Assembly: GCF_002632825.1 (NCBI RefSeq)
Contig: NZ_NJAJ01000001.1
Location: 124,001-188,000 of the forward strand
Reading direction: 5' to 3'
DNA: 64,000 nucleotides
Source: Xenorhabdus stockiae
GTDB taxonomy: Bacteria > Pseudomonadota > Gammaproteobacteria > Enterobacterales > Enterobacteriaceae
Shown: positions 30,401 through 38,646 of the stretch, one piece after another
How the letters are laid out: each line of letters starts with the position of its first letter
Numbering within the stretch: position 1 is the stretch's first letter
Position numbers and translations under genes: made by a program
The notes under the pieces: model-generated
What the model saw: only the letters and a program-made list of their open reading frames with translations
Database searches by the model: none
What the model was told of the DNA's origin: nothing

Positions 30401-33400
30401 TGTCGGATAAATTCGGCTGAAACGGGCTGGTTATGCTCTACCATTTTTTCGGTTTCAATCTCGGTTTCAATCTCGCTTTTAAGATCACTTTCAGCGATAA
30501 CTTCGACTCTACTTTCAACTTCATAAACAGGGGGACTTTCAATTTCTGCCTGTACAGGCAAAGATCCTGCGATAAACCGCTCAACAACAGCATGGTCGCC
30601 AACACGTAAGGCGTGCTGACGCCGGGCTTTATTTTTCTCAGACAAGAAGAAACCGCCACTTAATCTGAATGTCAGACGCCTGTTCTTTTCTTCTTCCACA
30701 GGCTGAATACGGACATACCGGTTGATATCCCGCAGTTTTACACCTTCTGCCAATAACCGGGCCTGAACACGGGCTAGCTGTAATCTCTCCTCCCCTTTAT
30801 CGGTGGGGTTAGTTGAAATCACAGTGTGCTCCCGATTTTTCAGAATATCGGATACGAGTTTGCCCAGAACACCTTTTGGCCCAAACTCAACAAATAAACG
30901 CCCTCCTTGTTGGTAAATTGCTTCTATGGTCTGGCGGAATTGGACGGGTTTTATCAGCTGCTCTGCCAGTAATTCTTTGATCAACTGAGGTGAGCGGCTA
31001 TAAGGTTCTGCCGTTGCACTGGAAAATAACTGGCACTCCGGTGACTGAAAGTTAATATCCGCCAGATATTCACGATAAGGCTGATAAGCGGGCTGGATAA
31101 ACCGGGTATGGAAAGCGGCAGATACCGGCAGAATACGGCAATGAATGCCTTGTTTTTTCAATTCATTATGCAGCTGATTAATCTGAGCAGTATCTCCTCC
31201 GAAGACGACCTGCTGTTCAGAGTTATCATTGGCAATAATAACGCCTGTATAACGGTGGAGTATTTCTCCACGCCGGTCATGGGGTAATGATGCCGCCAGC
31301 ATCGCACCGGCATCAGAACCTGTGCCACAAAGCTGATGCGCTGATGCGGCGGCTCTGCCTCTGGCAAGGGAAACCCGATGAAAATCTTTATCGGAAAGAA
31401 CGCCCGCTGCCCAAAGTGCCGTTACCTCACCATAGCTGTGACCAGCCACAAAATCAGGCCTGAATCCCATATTTCCCAATATATTGAAATAACCTGCACT
31501 GACTGCACCCAATGCAGGCTGAGCATTAGCGGTATCTGTCAGCCGCTGCTGCTGTCCGGCATATTCTTCATCTGAGAAAGCCGGAACAGGGTAAATGATC
31601 GGGGATAATTCGTGACCTGATTCACTGACGGCAACATCATCCAGTACTTCCAGTACCTGACGCATTTCAGGGTAATCATTAGCAATATCCCGCGCCATAT
31701 TGACATATTGCGAACCCTGACCCGGAAACAGGGCAACGATTCTGCCATCCAGCATTTTTCCTTCAGGCTGATAATAGATCCCGTGAGGGTGCTCCCAGCC
31801 TTCTGTGCTGTTTTTCTTTAATTGCCTGATCGCAGTAGAAAGCAGTTCCACCGTTTGTTCTAGCGACTGAGAAACGAACAGTATTCTGGCCTGATGCCGC
31901 TGTAAATTATCAATATCCTGTTGTTCAAGATGCCGGCGGATGGCATTTTCCGCTGAATCACGGGTAAAGAGGGATAATGTGGCTTCACACTGCGTAAGTA
32001 ATTCAGCAGGGTTTTCCCCTTTAAGCAGCACAACCCAGGGGGATTCATTCAGCCGATAACGGCCATTTGCCTGTTTCTCATATTCTTCCAGAATGGCATG
32101 AAAGTTAGTTCCGCCGAAACCAAATGCGCTCAGTGCCGCCCGGCGGGGCGCATTTCTGACTGAACGTAGCCACGGTCTGGATTCACTGTTGACATAGAAC
32201 GGACTGCTTTCCGACATTAGCAAATCTGTCGGTTTTTCCACATTAATTGTTGGTGGTAATACCTTATGGTGTAATGCCAGTGCCACTTTGATCATAGAAG
32301 CAGCGCCAGCGGCGCAACGGGTATGACCAATTTGGGATTTGATACTGCCGATTGCCACCGATTTCGGCGGAAGCTGAAATTCCCCAAAGACTGCGTGCAA
32401 ACTCTTGAGTTCAGTATCATCGCCGGAGGCTGTGCCGGTGCCATGTGCTTCAACGAGCTGAATATCAGCCGGCATAATACCTGCACTGGCATAAGCCCGT
32501 TTCAGTGCTTTTACCTGCCCTTCCAGACGGGGTGCAAAAATACTCTTTGCACGGCCATCACTAGAGGCTTCAACGGATTTGATGACTGCATAGATTTTGT
32601 CGCCATCCAGTTCTGCATCTTCAAGGCGTTTCAGCACCAGCATTCCCACACCATCCCCCAGCATCATGCCATCAGCACTCTGATCGAAGGGGCGGGATAC
32701 GTTATTTCTCGATAAGGCGGGGGTTTTACTGAAACACAGGAAAGAAAAAATGGAGTTTTCCAGATTGACGCCGCCCGTCAAGACAGCATCACAGCTACCG
32801 GAATGTAATTCCCCGATAGCGGCCTTGATTGCGGCAAGACTGCTGGCACAAGCGGCATCCACCATATAGGATGTCCCGCCAAGATCAAAATAACTGGCGA
32901 TCCTGCCGCAAGCCACATTCCCCAAAAATCCCGGAAAACTGTCTTCGTTCCATTCCAGATACATTCCGTGTGCACGTTCAATAATTTCATCCGCGACTTC
33001 TTCGGAAAGACCTGCCTTTGTCATGATTTCACGCAAATAAGGTGCCTGTTGGCGGGCAGCCAGCGAAAATGATGTATTGCCGTTTCCACCACCGCCTAAA
33101 ATCACACCAATACGATCACGGTCAGTTTTACTGTTTTGCTGATCCAGCAAGCCAGCATCCTGCATTGCCTGTTTAGCCACATACAAGGCAAATAACTGAG
33201 CAGTACTGAGTGAATCGAGAATTGCAGGAGGAATTTTGAATTCTACCGGATCAAAATCAATCGCAGGCACAAAGCCAGCTCGATGACCATAAGTTTTATC
33301 AGTAGCTGTCGGGTCTGGATGGTAAAAGTCTTCTTTTTTCCAATATTCTTCTTTTGACATCTCCGTGATATCGATCAGAGAATCCTTTTTGCCTATGATG

Positions 33401-33510
33401 TTTTCCCAGAATTGATATAAATTCGGGGCATCAGGGAAATGAGTTGCCATCCCGACAATCGCAATATCTCCATTAATTTTTCTGTCATGCAAAAAATATG
33501 TCCTGGACAT
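27499..33510 (-). CDS. fclC: PUFA-synthase-like subunit KS-AT-ACP-KR (FclC-like, PfaA type)
   Basis: This protein has about 2003 residues counted from the ATG at 33510, which has GAGGGA upstream; an in-frame ATG at 33561 would add 17 residues without a clear ribosome site. Domains: ketosynthase with active Cys near 218 (DAACASS), EAHGTGT and a GHTRCAAG His motif; acyltransferase (FPGQGSQ near 597, GHSYGE near 690, malonyl-type); a helical, Pro/Ser-rich linker (about 1010-1250); one acyl-carrier domain (LGIDSIKRL near 1307); and a ketoreductase (VVTGGARG near 1725, with a SSVAG...YSLAN catalytic region). It resembles PfaA of polyunsaturated-fatty-acid synthases but has a single carrier domain where marine PfaA proteins carry several in tandem. 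With FclD, FclE and FclF it builds the polyamine/polyol chain. Confidence 0.95.
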   Translation of the reverse strand: MSRTYFLHDRKINGDIAIVGMATHFPDAPNLYQFWENIIGKKDSLIDITEMSKEEYWKKEDFYHPDPTATDKTYGHRAGFVPAIDFDPVEFKIPPAILDSLSTAQLFALYVAKQAMQDAGLLDQQNSKTDRDRIGVILGGGGNGNTSFSLAARQQAPYLREIMTKAGLSEEVADEIIERAHGMYLEWNEDSFPGFLGNVACGRIASYFDLGGTSYMVDAACASSLAAIKAAIGELHSGSCDAVLTGGVNLENSIFSFLCFSKTPALSRNNVSRPFDQSADGMMLGDGVGMLVLKRLEDAELDGDKIYAVIKSVEASSDGRAKSIFAPRLEGQVKALKRAYASAGIMPADIQLVEAHGTGTASGDDTELKSLHAVFGEFQLPPKSVAIGSIKSQIGHTRCAAGAASMIKVALALHHKVLPPTINVEKPTDLLMSESSPFYVNSESRPWLRSVRNAPRRAALSAFGFGGTNFHAILEEYEKQANGRYRLNESPWVVLLKGENPAELLTQCEATLSLFTRDSAENAIRRHLEQQDIDNLQRHQARILFVSQSLEQTVELLSTAIRQLKKNSTEGWEHPHGIYYQPEGKMLDGRIVALFPGQGSQYVNMARDIANDYPEMRQVLEVLDDVAVSESGHELSPIIYPVPAFSDEEYAGQQQRLTDTANAQPALGAVSAGYFNILGNMGFRPDFVAGHSYGEVTALWAAGVLSDKDFHRVSLARGRAAASAHQLCGTGSDAGAMLAASLPHDRRGEILHRYTGVIIANDNSEQQVVFGGDTAQINQLHNELKKQGIHCRILPVSAAFHTRFIQPAYQPYREYLADINFQSPECQLFSSATAEPYSRSPQLIKELLAEQLIKPVQFRQTIEAIYQQGGRLFVEFGPKGVLGKLVSDILKNREHTVISTNPTDKGEERLQLARVQARLLAEGVKLRDINRYVRIQPVEEEKNRRLTFRLSGGFFLSEKNKARRQHALRVGDHAVVERFIAGSLPVQAEIESPPVYEVESRVEVIAESDLKSEIETEIETEKMVEHNQPVSAEFIRQNVLTIIQKRDNPMEQNNKISESLNADTLNELLQAQQVMSQLHQQFQTNQKEYIQLLSMLLEKQYSLMETCRDHQNLPVMLSSLSQSVQLLDKNLELYHTNHERYFMTQQSLFQSGQVTSAMSLSSMPSSPKSSPSVSHVTTPAVEYSAPVKPVEPISTAVTNIHSAEKMEEIVAVRPVVPEMPETEEMPVAPMISMAASEPANEPVKPEQEPVEIKVKTQKLTPEIEKLVKRLDQITEENIISQLANIVSERTGYPQDMISPEMDLEADLGIDSIKRLEIFGAMFDAFSANLELYGETSRNKDLENFEVDSLSTIARMSSFFREMVDEAINALYSRGNGSGSAQSPSLTENHPAEKQQKEMKEMVTDRGEKSDKLRSLGFVTSTTSSASANVKKQLAESQRIETSAVQPVLNHHTVLNKEAPNKETEKAPFAASPVSRFAVVKQALPMPERLQDVFASPKCWLIVDEETAGSTCANTCANTCMNSIAESLKTQGQRVVIMSLRRDQASMNDESLLDAALTDIEQQHGPIDGVIYLQAVKQQVKGLTDVFSEQDYRSVETTFLLAKRLQGSLTGDGKRSGYFMVIMRGDGELMTSGREYLPVVSAGITGLTKSLNIEWANVFCRTVDIDTRIKDSDVAKIVMEELQDSRTEMGEIGRGMNNERMTLALKEEKVLSVTPEMQVSTRDVLVVTGGARGITAHCITELAKQSQAAFILLGRTDITAPLPAWSAGKTTLSERKAAAIDYLQEQGIQPTPVKVNNMLSRLIHIDEINATLQAIRQAGARVIYLHCDITVPEQVKTALEKAQQQFGQITGLIHGAGNLADKRIEKKTLADLHSVFHAKVRGLENVCRAIDCTSLRHIILFSSVAGFFGNAGQTDYSLANEILNKFAYLPFWNKNKQIIRSVNWGPWDGGMVSDVLKRAYKAQNMVIIPLEEGIQRFVREFCDSRTRQITIGGRMYMAPKKMTP

Positions 33511-33568
33511 ACATCCCTCGCGTTCTGAATAAAGCAATCCCGTATCCAGCGCATATTTCATGCACTGT

Positions 33569-33637
33569 ATTGAGTGTTTTCACTGCTATCAGGAACACCA
33601 TTCTCAATCTATTGAGTATATTTTCGAATATGTATTC
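33569..33637. promoter_or_regulatory. Palindrome cluster upstream of fclC (candidate operator)
   Basis: The 187-base gap between the membrane-protein gene and fclC holds a perfect palindrome CTCAAT-CT-ATTGAG (33603-33616), an extra ATTGAG half-site at 33569-33574 and a second palindrome GAATA-TG-TATTC (33626-33637). Paired half-sites upstream of the first biosynthetic gene fit a transcription-factor site. No regulator is identified. Confidence 0.4.
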
Positions 33638-33697
33638 AAATACCCGCAGCCAAAATAGATTAGCAAGATATTCTGACAAAAATATTAATTAAACTTT

Positions 33698-34696
33698 TTA
33701 GGATAACGTTTTTGATCTTCCTCTTAATAACCCCGCTAATGAACCCGCTACAGCAGCTGCTGCGCCGGCAATTGTTTCAATAACTATGATTTGTATCAGA
33801 GAAAAATGCTCAATCGATAAAAACTTAGACGCAATAAAAATTAATGTTATGACAGCACCACTGAAGATATGAATGAGAAAATACATTGAGTATTCATCAA
33901 GCTTATCATCTTTTTCAAAATGTAATAAATTTGCTTTGATATCGAGGATAGCTTGTTTTTGTGTTACATAAGCTATCCATAGAGAAATAATATAAGATGT
34001 TCCGCCTGCACTGAAGGCTACCATTGAAACGGTAATTACATCGGTAAAATTACCACTTTCGGCACGAAAATAACCATATGCTAATAAACCTGCAATCGCA
34101 GCACCAATAATTGCCCAAGGTAAAAAATAACTAAATATTATATGAGAATCACTGTCTTCTTTTTTTACTTCACCTTTTTTAGCGGAGAATAGTTGGCCAT
34201 ACAGTTCAATAGTGTAATGTTTAAGTCTGGATACAATGAAACAACTTGAAAGTGAAATCAATAAAAAACTACCAATTAATGCTAACCAAATATTTAATTG
34301 TGACGAAATAGAAATACTCTGTAATAAAAAACAAAATGGCAGGATCAGTATAATATAAAACATAAAGGCATAGAGGGTAATCAATCCCCATAAACGATAA
34401 ACACTGCCATTCTTGTTTATCAGGACGCCTGACTTTTTAACATTATTTGATAGAGTCTTATGACTATATTTATCCGGAGCAGATTTGACATTATCAAATA
34501 TAATCTCAAAAGAAACTGTAACAATCGAAACTAAAGGATAAATGATAAGATAAACACTGGCCGAAGGCGCTTCTCCCTGTAAACCACACAGGAAAAAATA
34601 AATTCCGCCAATAATGGTGACATCAATAAAGGTACGCACAATGGCATTGTAAAAATCGGCCATTGTCAGATTTTTTTCGTGATTCAATGAAGCCAT
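33698..34696 (-). CDS. Polytopic inner-membrane protein of unknown function beside fclC
   Basis: This 332-residue protein has about eight hydrophobic segments (roughly residues 22-40, 46-65, 103-125, 135-158, 188-212, 220-243, 268-292 and 298-325). A hydrophilic, Lys/Glu-rich loop follows segment four (about 170-186), and the C-terminal end is glycine/alanine-rich with a basic tail (LLRGRSK). ATG at 34696 with AGGGGA upstream. I do not recognise a family motif. It lies on the same strand just upstream of fclC and could be the first gene of the transcription unit; a hypothetical gene sits near this position in fabclavine clusters, but I cannot confirm equivalence. Export of, or immunity to, a membrane-active cationic product is a reasonable guess only. 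Base composition is notably more AT-rich than the synthase genes. Confidence 0.75.
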   Translation of the reverse strand: MASLNHEKNLTMADFYNAIVRTFIDVTIIGGIYFFLCGLQGEAPSASVYLIIYPLVSIVTVSFEIIFDNVKSAPDKYSHKTLSNNVKKSGVLINKNGSVYRLWGLITLYAFMFYIILILPFCFLLQSISISSQLNIWLALIGSFLLISLSSCFIVSRLKHYTIELYGQLFSAKKGEVKKEDSDSHIIFSYFLPWAIIGAAIAGLLAYGYFRAESGNFTDVITVSMVAFSAGGTSYIISLWIAYVTQKQAILDIKANLLHFEKDDKLDEYSMYFLIHIFSGAVITLIFIASKFLSIEHFSLIQIIVIETIAGAAAAVAGSLAGLLRGRSKTLS

Positions 34697-35236
34697 AACA
34701 TTCCCCTAATGAATCCAACCTAAAAGACGAAGCCTATATTAAGTATATTTATTATTTTGTTCATTATAAATTTTATAACGTTTGTCGCTATAAAGATAAA
34801 CGACTAACGTTTTACGTAACAGGGTATTGGTATACCTTTAATCCATTGTTGTTTCAATTTAAAAAATTACTTTAATCTAAGTAAAATCAAAAGTTATTCT
34901 TTAAAAACAAACAAATAACACCATTTCGACACAAAAAAAGATTAATTAATATGTGATAGATAAAAAATATCAGGAGGAGATGGTAAATAAAACATGACTT
35001 AATGAATGGAAATAAAAAACATCTGGCTTTCTCGCTAAACTGTTAAAGGAAAGATTAAAAGATATAGATAAAACCTGAGAAAAAACATTATCAGATAAAA
35101 CCATGAGTTATAATTCAGCATTTAAAATAAGATTTTTTGTTTATCAAATATGATCCTTAGGGCTTTCTGATGATATTGACTTTCTATATAAAAACGGAAC
35201 AGCTATTCTTCTGTTGTCACATTTCTTGCGGGCAGT
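34697..35236. other. AT-rich intergenic stretch, no gene seen
   Basis: About 540 bases of strongly AT-rich sequence between the fcl island and the yfcD region. I see no supported reading frame or RNA gene. It presumably contains the promoter for the membrane-protein gene, since that gene is transcribed leftward from 34696, but no convincing -35/-10 pair stands out. Confidence 0.6.
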
Positions 35237-35431
35237 ATGCCGTTTTGGAATGGTTTTAATATAATTGGTCACTTTGAAGGTTTTGGAAAAGGCACAACAG
35301 ACGGAGAAAGTGCTGGTACAGAGTTACTGGGAATAATATGTTGCACTCCTGCCGGTATTCAGCGGGAGTTGACATCAGATTTTGCTAACCAGAATGAAGC
35401 GTTATGGCTCCATTCTGGTTATAGGCAATGA
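35237..35431 (+). pseudogene. Possible gene remnant at the island edge
   Basis: A 64-codon frame (with upstream in-frame sequence to about 35180) reads like a fragment of a protein in its first half (GFNIIGHFEGFGKG), while the second half overlaps a strong inverted repeat. It has no ribosome site, no recognisable family and no full-length partner frame. It may be a decayed gene left by rearrangement at the cluster boundary, or chance. Confidence 0.2.
35387..35420. terminator. Strong hairpin near yfcD 3' end
   Basis: AACCAGAATG (35387-35396) and CATTCTGGTT (35411-35420) form a perfect ten-base-pair stem with an inner AGC/GCT extension. It lies about 30 bases beyond the yfcD stop on the transcript's 3' side. 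It could serve as yfcD terminator; no clear U-run follows on the minus strand. Confidence 0.5.
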
Positions 35432-35450
35432 AAAGGGAATATTTATTGGA

Positions 35451-35969
35451 TCAGGATAGATCTTTATTACGTGACAGCCACAGAGAAAGAGCTTTCAAAG
35501 AATCTGGCGTAAATTCATCACATCGGGCGGTAATTTCTTCAGGTGATAACCAGTAAACCGCAGAAACCTCTTCTTCCTGTAATGCGAATGGCCCGCGGCT
35601 GACACAACTGAACAAGCCTCCCCATATACGGCAAATGTCTTCTTCGTAATAGAAGATGCCATGTTCAGCAAAAGGAATTCCCGCAATTCCCAGTTCTTCC
35701 TCTGCTTCACGACGGGCTGATTCAAGCAGATGCTCTCCCATCGTTACTACTCCACCAGCAGTTGCATCCAGTTTGCCGGGGTAAAAATCTTTTGTTTCTG
35801 TACGGTGCTGAACCAGAATTTTCCCCATGCCATCATGTACAACGATATAAGTTGCCCGATGCCTCAGGTTTTGATTACGCATTTGCTCACGGGTTGCCTG
35901 CGCGATGACTTCATTTTCTTCATTGACAATATCAACCCACTCAATATCTACTGATTTTTCTTGAGTCAT
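35451..35969 (-). CDS. yfcD: Nudix hydrolase YfcD
   Basis: This protein of about 172 residues is highly similar to E. coli YfcD, a Nudix-superfamily hydrolase related to isopentenyl-diphosphate isomerase in fold. The Nudix box is visible (GGVV...[13 protein letters not shown]). I place the start at the ATG at 35969 (MTQEKS...[11 protein letters not shown]), which aligns with the E. coli start region; an in-frame ATG at 36041 would add 24 residues unlike the family. It is divergent from yfcG with about 125 bases between. Its substrate is not established. It marks the chromosomal side of the fcl island. Confidence 0.95.
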   Translation of the reverse strand: MTQEKSVDIEWVDIVNEENEVIAQATREQMRNQNLRHRATYIVVHDGMGKILVQHRTETKDFYPGKLDATAGGVVTMGEHLLESARREAEEELGIAGIPFAEHGIFYYEEDICRIWGGLFSCVSRGPFALQEEEVSAVYWLSPEEITARCDEFTPDSLKALSLWLSRNKDLS

Positions 35970-36095
35970 CTTCAAACCTTTACTAAATAATATATATGCC
36001 GACTTTTGCTTCGGTGGAATTTTACAGCCAAACAGGAACAATGGTAATGTAATAAATCTAACATTAATCCTAACGTTATTATTACTAGAGGTTAT

Positions 36096-36713
36096 ATGAT
36101 AGACCTATACTATGCTCCTACGCCTAATGGCCATAAAATTGCGCTGTTTCTTGAAGAGGTGGGCCTCCCTTATACGATTTATCCAATCGATATAAGCGCC
36201 AATGAACAGTTCACTCCAGAGTTTCTCGCCATTTCACCCAATAATAAAATTCCTGCTATTGTCGACCATCAACCTGCCGACGGAGGAGAACCTTTATCGC
36301 TCTTCGAATCAGGTGCTATTTTGCTCTATTTGGCCGAAAAAACCGGAAAACTATTGAGCCAGAATGAACGGGAACGTATCCGGCAGTTGCAATGGCTATT
36401 CTGGCAGGTTGGAGGATTCGGCCCGATGCTCGGGCAAAATCATCACTTTAACCGCTATGCGCCTGAAGTTGTTCCCTACGCAATAAATCGCTATGTAACA
36501 GAAACTCAACGGCTATACAAAGTACTGAATACCCAGCTGGAAAAAACACCTTTTCTCGGCGGCAATGAATACAGTATCGCGGATATTGCCACTTATCCGT
36601 GGGCGCATAGCTATGAATATCAAAAAATTAATTTGCAGGATTATCCCGCTGTAGAAAAATGGTTAGAAAAAATCAGCCAGCGTCCTGCTACGCAGGCCGT
36701 CTACAATAAGTAA
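36096..36713 (+). CDS. yfcG: Glutathione-dependent disulfide-bond reductase YfcG
   Basis: This 205-residue glutathione-transferase homologue is nearly collinear with E. coli YfcG, which reduces disulfides with glutathione. The N-terminal thioredoxin-like half starts [14 protein letters not shown] with the family's Thr9 and Asn11, followed by NNKIPAIVD and the [11 protein letters not shown] glutathione-binding segment. The C-terminal half is all-helical ([18 protein letters not shown]). It is cytoplasmic. It ends slightly shorter than E. coli YfcG, missing the charged tail. ATG at 36096 follows an AGAGG. Confidence 0.95.
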   Translation: MIDLYYAPTPNGHKIALFLEEVGLPYTIYPIDISANEQFTPEFLAISPNNKIPAIVDHQPADGGEPLSLFESGAILLYLAEKTGKLLSQNERERIRQLQWLFWQVGGFGPMLGQNHHFNRYAPEVVPYAINRYVTETQRLYKVLNTQLEKTPFLGGNEYSIADIATYPWAHSYEYQKINLQDYPAVEKWLEKISQRPATQAVYNK

Positions 36714-36746
36714 GCTCTCCAAACTGATTTTTTGCTAGCTGCACTT

Positions 36747-36889
36747 CCCCCGGTAACATCACTTACGCTATCGGGGGCTAATGAAAGGCAGAAGCCTTTC
36801 ACCTAAGACCAGCCTTTGGCTGGTCAAATTTGTTCCCAACAAACTTGTCGCTTCTTTGTCGCTGTGAAGTTGCCCGAAATATACCGGGC
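36747..36889. repeat. Array of consecutive hairpins in the yfcG-yfcH gap
   Basis: Within the 362-base gap five inverted repeats follow one another: CCCCCG/CGGGGG (36747-36752 with 36772-36777, with an inner GTAA/TTAC); GAAAGGC-AGAA-GCCTTTC (36783-36800); GACCAGCC-TTT-GGCTGGTC (36807-36825); TTTGTT-CCC-AACAAA (36829-36843); and GCCCG/CGGGC (36872-36889). A short direct repeat TTGTCGC lies at 36845 and 36856. It looks like a structured RNA or a compound palindromic repeat element; I do not recognise a named family. Confidence 0.65.
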
Positions 36890-37075
36890 CTAATTATTTA
36901 TCCACGTGAATTTTTCATCTGAAAACTTGATGCCGATAGCAGATAACAGCATATCTCGCTGCTGCATACATCATCCCTTGCTATAGTTACTTTACGTTTT
37001 TCAGGATACCGCCTAGTTGGTGTGCCTGAGAGATCCCTGATATACCCGATTTTGCTTTGTTCACAAGGAGTGGTT

Positions 37076-37990
37076 ATGCATATTTTAGTTACAGGGGGAA
37101 CTGGACTGATAGGCCGACGGTTAGTCTATCAATTACTTTCACTCTCCCACTCCATCACTGTTCTGAGCCGGTCTCCACAAAAAGTTTATTCTTTATTCAG
37201 TGATCAGGTGGAATGCTGGACAACATTGAATGACCGAAACACTCTGGATGGCTTTGATGCAGTTATCAATCTTGCCGGTGAGCCTATCGTAGATAAGCGA
37301 TGGACACCAAAACAAAAAGATAAACTCTGCCAGAGCCGCTGGGAACTGACCGAAAAATTAAGTGCACTGATAAAAGCAGGTGAGTCTCCTCCTTCTGTTT
37401 TTATTTCCGGTTCAGCCGTCGGCTATTATGGCGATCAAGGGCAGTCCGTTGTATCAGAAGATGAGCCTCCCCATGATGAGTTTTCCCACCAACTCTGTGA
37501 ACGCTGGGAAAAATTGGCCTTACAGGCTAACAGTGAAAAAACCCGGGTATGTTTGCTGAGGACAGGTATTGTGCTGGCAAGTCAGGGAGGTGCTCTTAGT
37601 AAAATGCTGCCTATGTTCCGTTTAGGGCTTGGGGGAGCTATAGGGGATGGTAGGCAATATATGCCGTGGATCCATATTGATGATATGGTCAATGGCATTT
37701 ACTATCTGCTGATCTCTCCTGAGTTGGAGGGCCCTTTCAATATGACCGCGCCCTATCCTGTTCATAATGATCAGTTCAGCGCAATACTGGCAAAAGTACT
37801 GCATCGCCCTGCCGTATTCCGAATCCCTGCTTTTGTATTAAAAATAGTTATGGGAGAAGCCGCAGCATTGGTATTAGGCGGACAACAGGCGATACCGAAG
37901 CGGCTGGAAGAAGCCGGATTCGGCTTCCGCTATTTTGAATTAGAAGAAGCCCTAAAACATTTACTGACGGAAAACGTCAGGCAGTACTGA
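37076..37990 (+). CDS. yfcH: TIGR01777-type epimerase YfcH
   Basis: This protein of about 304 residues is an extended-SDR NAD(P)-binding protein homologous to E. coli YfcH. It has the N-terminal [10 protein letters not shown] loop, VINLAGEPI, an [10 protein letters not shown] active-site region and a C-terminal domain ([13 protein letters not shown]). The start is the ATG at 37076 with AAGGAG seven bases upstream; an in-frame ATG at 37022 would add 18 unrelated residues. The substrate is unknown for the family. Convergent with ubiX; the stop lies inside a hairpin. Confidence 0.93.
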   Translation: MHILVTGGTGLIGRRLVYQLLSLSHSITVLSRSPQKVYSLFSDQVECWTTLNDRNTLDGFDAVINLAGEPIVDKRWTPKQKDKLCQSRWELTEKLSALIKAGESPPSVFISGSAVGYYGDQGQSVVSEDEPPHDEFSHQLCERWEKLALQANSEKTRVCLLRTGIVLASQGGALSKMLPMFRLGLGGAIGDGRQYMPWIHIDDMVNGIYYLLISPELEGPFNMTAPYPVHNDQFSAILAKVLHRPAVFRIPAFVLKIVMGEAAALVLGGQQAIPKRLEEAGFGFRYFELEEALKHLLTENVRQY

Positions 37991-38003
37991 ACGCTGACGT
38001 TTT
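37971..38003. terminator. Bidirectional terminator between yfcH and ubiX
   Basis: AAAACGTCAG (37971-37980) and CTGACGTTTT (37994-38003) form a ten-base-pair stem flanked by A- and T-runs, so it can act in both directions between two convergent genes. The yfcH stop codon lies in the loop. Confidence 0.8.
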
Positions 38004-38016
38004 AAATACTGATACG

Positions 38017-38601
38017 TTAAATATTGACAGGTTTTGCTCCCTGCCAGCGATTAAATAGATCTTCTGGCAGGTCGATATCAAACTGATCAAGCACACGGTT
38101 GACTGTCTGGTCGACAATATCCTGAACAGATTCAGGCCGATGATAAAATGCGGGTACTGGCGGCATAATTACTGCCCCTATTTCAGCGGCCTGAGTCATT
38201 AACCTTAAATGCCCCAAATGTAATGGTGTTTCTCTGACCCCCAGCACCAGTTTACGCCCCTCTTTCAAAACAACATCAGCAGCACGGGTGATTAGGCCAT
38301 CCGTATAGCTATGCACAATGCCCGATAATGTTTTGATGGAACAAGGTAAGATCACCATCCCTGATGTCTTAAATGATCCCGAAGAGATAGAGGCGGCAAT
38401 GTCACGGTTATCGTGTACCACATCAGCAAGGGACTGCACTTCACGCAAGGTGTAGTCTGTCTCCAGTGCCAGTGTTTGCCGGGCTGACTGGCTGATTATC
38501 AGATGTGTTTCAATGCCCTCTACAGGTTGTAAGACCTGTAGTAGCCGAATGCCATAAATCGCACCACTTGCCCCTGTCAGACCGACGATCAGTTTTTTCA
38601 T
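38017..38601 (-). CDS. ubiX: Flavin prenyltransferase UbiX
   Basis: This 194-residue protein matches UbiX, which attaches dimethylallyl phosphate to FMN to make prenylated FMN, the cofactor of the ubiquinone decarboxylase UbiD. It has the N-terminal flavin-binding GLTGASGAIYG, the central SSGSFKTSGMVILPCS and the LGVRETPLHLGHL motif typical of the family. Length is normal. It follows purF on the same strand, 45 bases downstream, as in E. coli. Cytoplasmic. Confidence 0.97.
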   Translation of the reverse strand: MKKLIVGLTGASGAIYGIRLLQVLQPVEGIETHLIISQSARQTLALETDYTLREVQSLADVVHDNRDIAASISSGSFKTSGMVILPCSIKTLSGIVHSYTDGLITRAADVVLKEGRKLVLGVRETPLHLGHLRLMTQAAEIGAVIMPPVPAFYHRPESVQDIVDQTVNRVLDQFDIDLPEDLFNRWQGAKPVNI

Positions 38602-38646
38602 GCGCTCCTCAGTAATACCGGAAATAACTCAATGATAGGAATGTTA

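Noticed and set aside
36845-36862. Short direct repeats resembling a minimal CRISPR or iteron array
   Set aside because: Only two seven-base copies with four bases between; no spacer-sized intervals and no cas or replication genes nearby.
36747-36889. Hairpin array as ERIC or a tRNA-like gene
   Set aside because: No ERIC core sequence and no cloverleaf or CCA-type arms; loops are too short.
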